From: Streptomyces sp. ALI-76-A
GTDB taxonomy: Bacteria > Actinomycetota > Actinomycetes > Streptomycetales > Streptomycetaceae
Reading direction: 5' to 3'
Assembly: GCF_030287445.1 (NCBI RefSeq)
Contig: NZ_JASVWB010000002.1
Coordinates: 7,626,001-7,690,000 of the forward strand
Length of the DNA stretch: 64,000 nt
This document shows, one piece after another, positions 42,970 to 50,616 of the stretch. Every line of letters begins with the position of its first letter. Position 1 is the first letter of the stretch. The position numbers were made by a program, and so were the translations under genes. Under the pieces are notes generated by a model. The model had not been told where the DNA came from and made no database searches. It worked only from the letters and a program-made list of their open reading frames with translations.

Positions 42970-43193
42970 CGAGGTCGAGCGAGATACCGGGAGCGTTCTC
43001 GGGCCCGGCATCGTACGGTCCTCGGTCTCGAAGAATCCGTCCATGGTCAGGTCCAGCTCGGCAGCCAGCCGGACGGCCGGACCCTGGCGTACGGATTCCA
43101 GCTCGTCGAGGGTGAGGCCCGGCGACAGCACGTCCTTGATCAGATCCAGGGCGGCGCCAGCTCGGGGTCGAACGGGGGCGGGACGTGACTCAT
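42970..43193 (-). pseudogene. Frameshifted 5' fragment of an alpha/beta-hydrolase (esterase) gene
   Basis: An ATG at 43193 begins MSHVPPPFDPELAP and then hits a stop after 17 codons. Shifting frame by one base at about 43160 continues as LDLIKDVLSPGLTLDELESV and then LDLTMDGFFETEDRTMPGP. Together these resemble the N-terminal cap of an acetyl-esterase-type hydrolase. A single missing base explains the break. The catalytic domain is absent; the MarR gene lies where it should be. Confidence 0.5.
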
Positions 43194-43424
43194 GGGGTCT
43201 CCTCGCGCGAGGCGCGGCGGCTCGTGGCGCAATCATCCGCACGTCGGCCGCCGCCCGGCGGAGCCTGCCCGCCGTCTGGCGGGCCGTATCGCCGCATTCC
43301 GGCCACATGCCCTCGTGACCTGCCGTTCTTTACCAGTCCATGGCCTGTTCTTCACCTCTCCTCGGTAGCAGGGATCAGCGCGGCTGGCCACGCTGTGGAT
43401 GCCCACCGAGTCTCAGGAGCACCC

Positions 43425-44402
43425 GTGCACGTCTCTCCCACCGTCTGGCTGCTGACCGTCGCGGTCCTGTGCGCCCTCGTGGCCGCGGACTTCCTCATCG
43501 GCCGCAAACCCCATGACGTGTCGATCAGGGAGGCGGGGACCTGGACGGTCGTCTGGGTCGTCCTGGCCTGTCTGTTCGGCGTCGGGCTGTTTCTTTCCGA
43601 GGGGAGCGGGCCCACCGGTGAGTTCTTCGCCGGATACATCACGGAGAAGTCGCTGAGCGTCGACAACCTCTTCGTCTTCGTCCTGATCATGGGCAAGTTC
43701 GCGGTGCCCACCCAGTACCAGCAGCGGGTGCTGATGGTCGGCGTGATCATGGCCCTGGTGCTGCGCGCGGGGTTCATCGCGGCCGGAGCGGCGATCATCT
43801 CCGCGTTCTCCTGGGTGTTCTACCTCTTCGGAGCCTTCCTGGTCTGGACCGCGTGGAAGCTGGTCCAGGACGCCCGCAAGGGGGGACACGAGGAGGAGTA
43901 CGAGGAGAACAAGCTGCTGAAGGCGGTGGAGAAACGGTTCGGGGTGGCCGACCGCTACCACGGCACCAAGCTGTTCATCACGGAGAACGGCAGGCGGGTC
44001 ATGACGCCGATGCTGGTCGTGATGCTCGCCATCGGTTCCACCGACGTCCTGTTCGCCCTGGACTCCATCCCCGCCATCTACGGGCTGACGCAGGACCCGT
44101 ACATCGTCTTCACCGCCAACGCCTTCGCCCTGATGGGTCTGCGGCAGCTGTACTTCCTCATCGGCGGCCTGCTCCGGAAGCTGGTCCACCTCAGCTACGG
44201 CCTGTCGATCATCCTGGGCTTCATCGGCGTCAAGCTGGTCCTGCACGCGCTGCACGAATCCGGGGTCCACGTCCCGGAGATCAGCATCCCCTTCTCGCTC
44301 GGTTTCATCGTGCTCGTCCTCGCGGTCACCACACTGACCAGCCTGCGGGCGGCGAAGAGGCAGGAGGCGGCGGCGACGGAGCGGCCGGCCCGACAGCCGT
44401 GA
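43425..44402 (+). CDS. TerC/Alx-family integral membrane protein
   Basis: This 325-residue membrane protein of the TerC family is linked to tellurite resistance and manganese export or metal loading of exported proteins. Characteristic blocks are EFFAGYITEKSLSVDNLFVF, the FLVWTAWKLVQDARKGG loop, GSTDVLFALDSIPAIYGLTQ and TANAFALMGLRQLYFLIGGL, with metal-binding acidic residues inside helices. The GTG at 43425 follows AGGAGC; the frame is open upstream without a good start. No tellurite operon is nearby. Confidence 0.93.
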   Translation: MHVSPTVWLLTVAVLCALVAADFLIGRKPHDVSIREAGTWTVVWVVLACLFGVGLFLSEGSGPTGEFFAGYITEKSLSVDNLFVFVLIMGKFAVPTQYQQRVLMVGVIMALVLRAGFIAAGAAIISAFSWVFYLFGAFLVWTAWKLVQDARKGGHEEEYEENKLLKAVEKRFGVADRYHGTKLFITENGRRVMTPMLVVMLAIGSTDVLFALDSIPAIYGLTQDPYIVFTANAFALMGLRQLYFLIGGLLRKLVHLSYGLSIILGFIGVKLVLHALHESGVHVPEISIPFSLGFIVLVLAVTTLTSLRAAKRQEAAATERPARQP

Positions 44403-44518
44403 CGACAGCGGCCTCGCCGTACCCCGGCAACCTTTTCGGCCCCGGCGACCACTGATGGCCGGAAGCTCCGTTCACCGGGGCCTCATGCTCTCCGGACCAG
44501 CTAAGAACGGACTCATCC

Positions 44519-45517
44519 GTGGCGTCATCCTCCCCTCGGCCCTCCCGCCGCAAGCGGCGTGGCAAGCGGCGTACCGGCCTCGTCTCCGCGGCCGTCCTGG
44601 CGACGGTCGGACTCGTCGCCGTGTCCCTGATCATGGTTCTCCGCCCGGACCGCCCGGACCGCGGGGCCGATACCGGTTCTGCCGGTGCCACGTCCGTCGT
44701 CGGCGCCGATGACAGCCACGGGGCGACCGTGCCGCCCACTGCGCCAGGGCGCAAGCCGTCCCCGTCGCCGCCGTCGTCGCCGTCCGCGGCGACCGGCGCG
44801 ACGACCCCGTCGGCCTCGACCACACCGGCGGACGCGACCACCGCGGCCGCGCGGCCGTCGGCCACGAGCGCTCCCCGGCCGGCTTCCGGCGCGGCACCGC
44901 TGGCGGGACGGATCCGTCCCGACGTGACCTATCGGGGAGTCGCCACCGCCTACGACGCCGGCTCCGGCGACGGCGCCTGTCTGTTCGGCCCGAGCGACGA
45001 CGTCATGACCGCGGCGATGAACCACACCGACTACGAGTCGGCCAAGGCGTGCGGCGCGTATGTGCGCGTCCACGCGGCCGATGGCGCCTCCATCACGGTC
45101 CGGATCACCAACGAGTGCCCGCTGCCCTGCGCACCCGGCCAGCTCGACCTCAGTCAACAGGCCTTCGCCGCACTCGCCGAGCCCTCGCTCGGGCGGATCC
45201 CCATCACCTGGAGCCTCTTGAGCCCCAGCACATCCGACACGGTCTCGGTCCGGTACAAGACCGGGTCCAGCCGCTACTGGTGCGCCATCCAGGCGATCGG
45301 CCACCGCAATCCGCTGGCCCGGATCGAGGTGCGCGGCGGCGACGGCTGGCTTCGGCTGCCCCGCGCCGACTACAACTACTTCCTCTCCGACACCGGCACC
45401 GGCTGCGGCGGCGCGATCAGGATCACCGACATCTACGGAGAACGGCTGACCCTCAGCGGGATCGCGCTGCGACCGGACGTCGCGCAGCCGACCCGCGTCC
45501 AGTTCGCCGCACACTGA
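44519..45517 (+). CDS. Expansin-like secreted protein (double-psi barrel plus CBM63-like domain)
   Basis: This 332-residue exported protein has a basic N-terminus, one membrane/signal helix (LVSAAVLATVGLVAVSLIMV) and a long serine/threonine/proline linker. The double-psi beta-barrel reads GVATAYDAGSGDGACLFGPS, VRVHAADGASITVRITNECP and PGQLDLSQQAFAAL. A C-terminal carbohydrate-binding region follows (YWCAIQAIGHRNPLARIEVR). This is the layout of bacterial expansins, which loosen cell-wall polysaccharides without cutting them. The start is GTG 44519 with a weak binding site. Confidence 0.85.
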   Translation: MASSSPRPSRRKRRGKRRTGLVSAAVLATVGLVAVSLIMVLRPDRPDRGADTGSAGATSVVGADDSHGATVPPTAPGRKPSPSPPSSPSAATGATTPSASTTPADATTAAARPSATSAPRPASGAAPLAGRIRPDVTYRGVATAYDAGSGDGACLFGPSDDVMTAAMNHTDYESAKACGAYVRVHAADGASITVRITNECPLPCAPGQLDLSQQAFAALAEPSLGRIPITWSLLSPSTSDTVSVRYKTGSSRYWCAIQAIGHRNPLARIEVRGGDGWLRLPRADYNYFLSDTGTGCGGAIRITDIYGERLTLSGIALRPDVAQPTRVQFAAH

Positions 45518-45637
45518 CCCCACCGCGAGACACGACAGCACGCGAAGCGGCCGGCCGGGGAGCAGCGGTCGTCGAGGGCACCGGCCGACGAGTCGCACCG
45601 TCTGCCCGGCGATCACCGGCGGACCCGGTGGCCGGCC

Positions 45638-45733
45638 CTGGACTGGAACGTCACCGCCCACCTGGTCGCCCGCCGGCTCGGCGTCGCCCTGATCCCGCGC
45701 CTCGCCCAGCTCACCCTGTCCGAGGCGCGCGAA
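45638..45733 (+). pseudogene. LysR substrate-binding-domain remnant
   Basis: About 30 codons read LDWNVTAHLVARRLGVALIP followed by RLAQLTL, which is the conserved ligand-pocket strand and helix near the C-terminus of LysR-type regulators. No other part of such a gene is present in the gap 45518-45804. Confidence 0.5.
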
Positions 45734-45769
45734 GGGGGCCGGAGCCGTACGGCTCCGGCCCCCTTCGCG
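45728..45769. terminator. 42-bp perfect palindrome, bidirectional terminator
   Basis: The stretch is its own reverse complement over 42 bases, centred on GTAC (45747-45750). It lies between genes that converge here (expansin-like on plus, FMN reductase on minus) and begins inside the LysR remnant. Confidence 0.75.
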
Positions 45770-45804
45770 GGACCCGCGGCAGATCTGGTGGCCAGGGGTG
45801 CGGG

Positions 45805-46368
45805 TCAGGCCGCGGCGGCCTCGCCCGCGTGGCCGTGCAGACGGGCGACCACCTCGGTCAGCTGCGCGGCGACCTCGGCGTCGTCGGCCGGGTGGGTCTC
45901 GGCGAAGCGGGTCAGCGAGCCGGGGATGGAGAGCTTGAGGTCCTCGATCACCTTGCCGCCGGCGATGCCCACGGCCTTGCGGGTCTCGTCCTGCGCCCAC
46001 ACGCCGCCGTACTGGCCGAAGGCGGTGCCGACCACGGCGACCGGCTTGCCGCCGAAGGCGCCGGCGCCGTACGGGCGGGACAGCCAGTCGATGGCGTTCT
46101 TCAGGACGGCCGGGATGGTGCCGTTGTACTCGGGCGAGAAGAACAGGAAGGCGTCGGAGGCCTGCGCGGCCTCGCGCAGGGAGGCGGCGGCCGCCGGGAC
46201 GCCGCCCTCGACGTCGAGGTCCTCGTTGTAGAAGGGGATGTCGGCCAGGCCCTCGAACAGCACCACGTCGGCGCCCTCGGGGGCGAGCTTGACGGCCGCC
46301 TCGGCGAGCTGGCGGTTGTGCGAGCCGGCGCGAAGGCTGCCGACGAGCGCGAGGATACGAACAGACAT
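45805..46368 (-). CDS. NAD(P)H-dependent FMN reductase family protein
   Basis: This 187-residue flavodoxin-like oxidoreductase resembles chromate/quinone reductases. The FMN phosphate loop is LVGSLRAGSHNRQLAEAA at the N-terminus. FFSPEYNGTIPAVLKNAIDW is the conserved isoalloxazine-contact block. It is divergent from a TetR regulator, and two palindromic sites lie between them, so it is probably induced by electrophiles or quinones. The ATG at 46368 follows a GGGAGTC-type site. Confidence 0.92.
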   Translation of the reverse strand: MSVRILALVGSLRAGSHNRQLAEAAVKLAPEGADVVLFEGLADIPFYNEDLDVEGGVPAAAASLREAAQASDAFLFFSPEYNGTIPAVLKNAIDWLSRPYGAGAFGGKPVAVVGTAFGQYGGVWAQDETRKAVGIAGGKVIEDLKLSIPGSLTRFAETHPADDAEVAAQLTEVVARLHGHAGEAAAA

Positions 46369-46404
46369 GCGGGACTCCCTGATTGAAACACTGCCGTAAC
46401 GATC

Positions 46405-46453
46405 CGGACCGAGGTCCGTTTAAGGTTCTATCACCCTAAGCGGACCGCGGTCC
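46405..46453. promoter_or_regulatory. Two GGACC-N2-GGTCC operator sites
   Basis: CGGACCGAGGTCCG (46405-46418) and GGACCGCGGTCC (46442-46453) are palindromes sharing the same core, spaced about 36 bases centre to centre in the divergent promoter of the FMN reductase and TetR genes. They are the likely binding sites of the TetR protein. Confidence 0.7.
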
Positions 46454-46484
46454 AGTTTTCTTCCCGGTGCTTTACGCTGTGTTC

Positions 46485-47138
46485 ATGTCCGCCTTCCCGC
46501 CTCCCTTCGCCGCACCAGAGCAGCAGGCATCCGGCCCCGAGCTGCTCCAGCTCGGCCGCACCGAGGACGAGCCGTGTCTGCGGGCCGACGCCGCCCGCAA
46601 CCGGGCCCGGCTCCTGGAGGCCGCCGCCCGCCTGGTGGCGGAACACGGCGCGGCCGGGGTGACGATGGAGGCGGTGGCCGCCGCGGCGCGGGTCGGCAAG
46701 GGCACCGTCTTCCGCCGCTTCGGCGACCGCACGGGCCTGCTGACGGCGCTGCTCGACCACTCCGAGAAGAAGTTCCAGGCCGCCTTCCTCAGTGGTCCGC
46801 CACCGCTCGGGCCGGGCGCGCCCCCCGCGGAACGGCTGCGGGCCTTCGGCCGCGCCATGCTGCGCCGCTCGGTCGGCGAACTCGACCTCCAGCTGGCGGC
46901 CGAGCCGAGCCCGGACCGCCGTTTCTCCGCGCCGCCCCACCAGGTACTGCGCGGCCATGTCGCCCTGCTGCTGCGGCAGGCGGCACCGGACGCGGACAGC
47001 GACCTGCTCTCCCACACCCTCATGGGCCACCTGAGCCCCGTCCTGATCCACCACCTCACCCAGCAGCGCGGCATGTCGCTGGAGCGGCTGGAGGCCGGAT
47101 GGGACGACCTGGTGGACCGGGTGACGGGCGGCCGGTGA
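46485..47138 (+). CDS. TetR-family transcriptional regulator
   Basis: This 217-residue repressor has an N-terminal HTH reading NRARLLEAAARLVAEHGAAG and VAAAARVGKGTVFRRFGDRT (recognition helix), followed by an all-helical ligand domain. It is transcribed away from the FMN reductase gene and probably represses both genes through the two palindromes in the 116-base gap. The ATG at 46485 is chosen; a GTG six codons upstream is possible. Confidence 0.93.
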   Translation: MSAFPPPFAAPEQQASGPELLQLGRTEDEPCLRADAARNRARLLEAAARLVAEHGAAGVTMEAVAAAARVGKGTVFRRFGDRTGLLTALLDHSEKKFQAAFLSGPPPLGPGAPPAERLRAFGRAMLRRSVGELDLQLAAEPSPDRRFSAPPHQVLRGHVALLLRQAAPDADSDLLSHTLMGHLSPVLIHHLTQQRGMSLERLEAGWDDLVDRVTGGR

Positions 47139-47298
47139 CCCCGTGCGGTCGATGAATCCCGTTGATCCCGATCCGGGGGTCCACGGGAGTGACGGCGGGC
47201 CTGACGCGGGTCCGACAGCGGGTCGTGGAAGGTGAACCCGCAACCGAACACCCCCTGAAGTTCCCCCACTCGAAAGCCGGATCACAGGTTCTGCAAAG

Positions 47299-48345
47299 AT
47301 GCGGTACGTCATGGTGCAGATACCGAAAACGCCCGCGCCCGCGTCGCCCGTTCCGCGCTCTGTCCCCACGAGTGCCGATGTCGCCCGCCTGGCCGGCGTC
47401 TCGCGCGCGACCGTCTCCTACGTCCTCAACAACACCAGTGCCGTCCGCATCAGCGAACCCACCCGCCGCCGTGTCCACGAGGCCGCGAAGGAGCTCGGGT
47501 ACGTGCCGCACGCCGCGGCCCGCAGCCTGCGCGCCGGGCACAGCCGGATGGTGCTGATGCCCGCGCCCTCCTTCCCGGTGGGACCGCTCTACCACCAGTT
47601 CATCAGCGACCTCCAGTGGGAACTGGGGCGCCTCGACTACACGGTGGTGCAGTACGGCGCGGTCGGCCTCCAGGGTGACGAGGCCGCCCGCTCCTGGGCC
47701 GAGCTGCGGCCGGTCGCGGTGCTGGTGCCCGGCTCCGGCCTCGGCCCGAAGGGCGTGACGGTACTCAAGCGCTCCGGCGCCCGGGCCGTCGTCACCCTCG
47801 GCCCCGAGTCCGTCGAGGGGGCCCACGCCCTGCTCATGGACCACGAGGCCGTCGGCCGCTGCGCGGCCACACATCTGCACGCCCGCGGCAGGCGCCGTAT
47901 CGGTGTCGTCGTACCGCAGGAACCCGGCCTGGAGTCCTTCTCCGCCCCCCGCCTCGAAGGCGTCCGCAGCGCCCTGCGCGGTACGGCCGCCACGGTCACC
48001 GAACTGCCCCTCGCCTACGACGAGATGTCCGCCGCCCGGCTCGCCGCGCGCTGGTCGGAGCGCGGCCTGGACGCGGTGTTCGCGTACAACGACGAGTACG
48101 CGATGCTGCTGATGCGCGCCCTGCAGGACGAGGGTGTCGACATCCCCGGGGACACGGCGGTGATCGGCGCCGACGATCTCATGCTCGGCCGGCTCCTGCG
48201 GCCGCGGCTGACCACGGTCAACCTGGAACTCCCGTCCGGCCGCGACCTGGCCGAACTGGTCGACCGCGCGGTACGCGACCCGGGCGGCGCCCCGGAGACC
48301 CACAAGGTGCTGGGCGCGTCGGTCGTGCACCGCGACTCCAGCTGA
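47299..48345 (+). CDS. LacI-family transcriptional regulator
   Basis: This regulator of about 348 residues has a clear LacI HTH (TSADVARLAGVSRATVSYVL followed by NNTSAVRISEPTRRRVHEAA) and a periplasmic-binding-protein-like effector domain. That domain includes DLQWELGRLDYTVVQYGAVG, AVFAYNDEYAMLLMRALQDE and IPGDTAVIGADDLMLGRLLR. ATG 47299 or ATG 47311 may be the start; neither has a strong binding site. It lies upstream of an aldehyde dehydrogenase on the same strand, with a palindrome between them, so it may control that gene. Confidence 0.92.
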   Translation: MRYVMVQIPKTPAPASPVPRSVPTSADVARLAGVSRATVSYVLNNTSAVRISEPTRRRVHEAAKELGYVPHAAARSLRAGHSRMVLMPAPSFPVGPLYHQFISDLQWELGRLDYTVVQYGAVGLQGDEAARSWAELRPVAVLVPGSGLGPKGVTVLKRSGARAVVTLGPESVEGAHALLMDHEAVGRCAATHLHARGRRRIGVVVPQEPGLESFSAPRLEGVRSALRGTAATVTELPLAYDEMSAARLAARWSERGLDAVFAYNDEYAMLLMRALQDEGVDIPGDTAVIGADDLMLGRLLRPRLTTVNLELPSGRDLAELVDRAVRDPGGAPETHKVLGASVVHRDSS

Positions 48346-48377
48346 CGCGCTGCGTTGCCGCGACCGCACGACTAGGA

Positions 48378-48393
48378 TGTTGCACACTCAACA
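48378..48393 (+). promoter_or_regulatory. TGTTG-N6-CAACA operator-like palindrome
   Basis: The 5-base inverted arms flank CACACT in an AT-richer patch between the LacI gene and the aldehyde dehydrogenase. It could be an operator for the dehydrogenase. The regulator is not proven. Confidence 0.45.
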
Positions 48394-48462
48394 AAATGGG
48401 GGCCGCGCTCCGGGATGTCCGCTTCCCCCGTGAGTCCGCCGGTGACCGAACGGAGAGCCGTC

Positions 48463-49899
48463 ATGTCGTTGCTCGACCCCAAGACCTGGCAGTCCCGCAG
48501 CCTGTCCGGACCCGAACACACCGTGACCGAGCCCGCCACCGGCGACGCGCTCGGCACCGTCACGCTCGCCACCGCCGAGGACGTCGCCACCGCCGCCGAG
48601 GCCGGCCGCCGAGCCCAGGCCGAGTGGGCCCGTGTCCCGCACTTCGTCCGGGCCCAGGTGCTGCGCAAGGCCGGTGACCTGTTCGCCGCGCACGCCGACG
48701 AACTGCGCGAGTGGCTCGTCCGCGAATCCGGTTCCATCGCCGGCAAGGCCGACTTCGAACTGCACGTCGCCGCCCAGGAGTGCTACGAGGCCGCCGCGCT
48801 CGCCTCCCGCCCGGCCGGACAGGTGCTGCCCAGCGAGGCGGCCCGCCTGTCCTACACCCGCCGCGTCCCGGTCGGCGTGGTCGGCGTCATCGCGCCCTTC
48901 AACGCCCCGCTGATCCTCTCCATCCGCTCGGTCGCCCCGGCGCTGGCCCTCGGCAACGCGGTCGTCCTGAAGCCGGACCCGCGCACGGCGGTCTGCGGCG
49001 GCCTGTCGCTCGCCGCGGTTTTCGCCGAGGCCGGCCTGCCCGAGGACCTGTTCCACGTCCTGCCCGGCGGTCCGGACGCGGGCCAGGCCCTGGTGGCCGA
49101 CCCGCGCATCCCCGTCATCTCGTTCACCGGATCGACCGCGGCGGGCCGGGCGGTCGGCGAGGCGGCCGGCCGCCACCTCAAGCGGGCGCACCTGGAACTG
49201 GGCGGCAACTCCGCCCTGATCGTGCTGGAGGACGCCGACCTGGACGCCGTGATCTCCACGGCCGCCTGGGGCTCCTTCTTCCACCAGGGCCAGATCTGCA
49301 TGACCACCGGCCGCCACCTGGTCCACGCCTCCCTGTACGGGGAGTACGTCGAGCGGCTGGCGGCCAAGGCCGACTCGCTCGCCGTCGGGGACCCGCACCG
49401 CGAGCAGGTCCACCTCGGTCCGATCATCGACGACGGCCAACTGGCCAAGGTGCACGGCCTGGTGGAGGCGAGCACCGCGAACGGCGCCAAACTGGCCGCG
49501 GGCGGCACGCACGACCGGCGCTTCTACCGGCCCACCGTGCTCGCCGACGTCGACGACCGCACGCCCGCCTACACCGACGAGGTGTTCGGCCCGGTGGCAC
49601 CCGTACGGTCCTTCGGCACACCCGAGGAGGCGGCGGCCCTGGCGGCGGCCGGACCCTACGGCCTCTCGCTCGGCATCGTCACCCGCGACACCGCCCGCGG
49701 TCTGGACCTGGCCGAGCGGATCCCGACCGGCATCGTCCACATCAACGACCAGACCGTGAACGACGAGGCCGTGGCCCCCTTCGGCGGCATCGCCGCGTCG
49801 GGCACCGGAGCCCGCTTCGGCGGCGAGGCCAACCTGGAGGCCTTCACCGAGGTGCGCTGGACGACGGTGCGCGGGGACGTGGCGACGTACCCGTTCTAG
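48463..49899 (+). CDS. Aldehyde dehydrogenase (benzaldehyde/vanillin type)
   Basis: This 478-residue NAD(P)-dependent aldehyde dehydrogenase oxidises aldehydes, probably aromatic ones, to acids. The cofactor and catalytic blocks are intact: GVIAPFNAPLILS, FTGSTAAGRAVGE, the general base glutamate in LELGGNSALIV (about residue 246) and the nucleophile cysteine in FFHQGQICMTTGRH (about 279). The sequence style is that of benzaldehyde/vanillin dehydrogenases. ATG 48463 follows CGGAGAG and is preferred over an in-frame ATG 16 codons upstream. Its TAG stop lies within the CTAG that flanks a MITE-like element. Confidence 0.93.
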   Translation: MSLLDPKTWQSRSLSGPEHTVTEPATGDALGTVTLATAEDVATAAEAGRRAQAEWARVPHFVRAQVLRKAGDLFAAHADELREWLVRESGSIAGKADFELHVAAQECYEAAALASRPAGQVLPSEAARLSYTRRVPVGVVGVIAPFNAPLILSIRSVAPALALGNAVVLKPDPRTAVCGGLSLAAVFAEAGLPEDLFHVLPGGPDAGQALVADPRIPVISFTGSTAAGRAVGEAAGRHLKRAHLELGGNSALIVLEDADLDAVISTAAWGSFFHQGQICMTTGRHLVHASLYGEYVERLAAKADSLAVGDPHREQVHLGPIIDDGQLAKVHGLVEASTANGAKLAAGGTHDRRFYRPTVLADVDDRTPAYTDEVFGPVAPVRSFGTPEEAAALAAAGPYGLSLGIVTRDTARGLDLAERIPTGIVHINDQTVNDEAVAPFGGIAASGTGARFGGEANLEAFTEVRWTTVRGDVATYPF

Positions 49900-50064
49900 T
49901 GCCGTGGCAGGCAACGTTCGCCCCGTCGCGACGCCCGGCACGCCCTCTCGCCGCACCGGCCGAAAGCCCGAGTACATCCAGTACGAGGGCTTCCGGCCGG
50001 CACGCCGAGAGCACGCACCGGACGCCGCTCCTTGACGGGCAAACGTTGCCTGCCGCGGCACTAG
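49896..50064. mobile_element. MITE-like element flanked by CTAG
   Basis: A 161-base core (49900-50060) has terminal inverted repeats of about 27 bases: TGCCGTGGCAGGCAACGTTC at the left and TGCCGCGGCAGGCAACGTTT at the right, read inward, followed by GCCC(C)GTC. The interior also folds back on itself around 49950-49998 (GGCCGAAAGCCC versus GGGCTTCCGGCC). Both ends are bordered by CTAG, which looks like a target duplication. It is too short to code for a transposase. A further TGCCGTGGCAGGC begins right after the second CTAG (50065), a partial extra end. Confidence 0.8.
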
Positions 50065-50110
50065 TGCCGTGGCAGGCGGTCCGGGGATCCCGCCGGGAGG
50101 CGGTCCGGGC

Positions 50111-50497
50111 CTACTCGCCGCTCTGCGCGGCCTGGGCCTGCTGCTCGGCGACCGCCTTGCGGACCTCGTCCATGTCCAGCTTGCGGGCCTGCCCGATGAC
50201 GTCCGTCAGGGCGGCCTCGGGCAGGGCGCCCGGCTGCGCGAAGACGGCGACCTGGTCACGCACGATCATCAGGGTCGGAATGGACTGGATGCCGAAGGCC
50301 GCGGCCAGCTCCGGCTGCGCCTCGGTGTCCACCTTGCCGAACACCAGGTCCGGGTTCTCCTCGGCCGCCTTCTCGTACACCGGCGCGAACTGACGGCACG
50401 GACCACACCAGGCCGCCCAGAAGTCGATCAGCACGAACTCGTTGTCCGTGACCGTCTGGTCGAAGTTCTCCTTGGTGAGCTCCACGGTGCTGCTCAT
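50111..50497 (-). CDS. Thioredoxin
   Basis: This 128-residue thioredoxin has the redox motif in FWAAWCGPCRQFAPVYE and the cis-proline in IQSIPTLMIVRD. It is slightly longer than E. coli thioredoxin, with a glutamine-rich tail (AEQQAQAAQSGE) common in Streptomyces. ATG 50497 has GGAAGAGGGATC upstream; an in-frame start 25 codons earlier is not supported. It is divergent from a flavin disulfide oxidoreductase, a sensible functional neighbour. Confidence 0.94.
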   Translation of the reverse strand: MSSTVELTKENFDQTVTDNEFVLIDFWAAWCGPCRQFAPVYEKAAEENPDLVFGKVDTEAQPELAAAFGIQSIPTLMIVRDQVAVFAQPGALPEAALTDVIGQARKLDMDEVRKAVAEQQAQAAQSGE

Positions 50498-50616
50498 GGC
50501 GTGATCCCTCTTCCTGAAGTCGGGGCGAAGCCGCTGGCACAACACGACGGCCCGGGTCCGTATTCCGCGCACGTACCCCTGTGGCCTCCGCGCACACCAC
50601 CCACCAGACTGACCCC

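Noticed and set aside
43194..43424. Possible manganese (yybP-ykoY) riboswitch upstream of TerC
   Set aside because: TerC genes sometimes have one, but the conserved internal-loop sequences could not be found in this gap.
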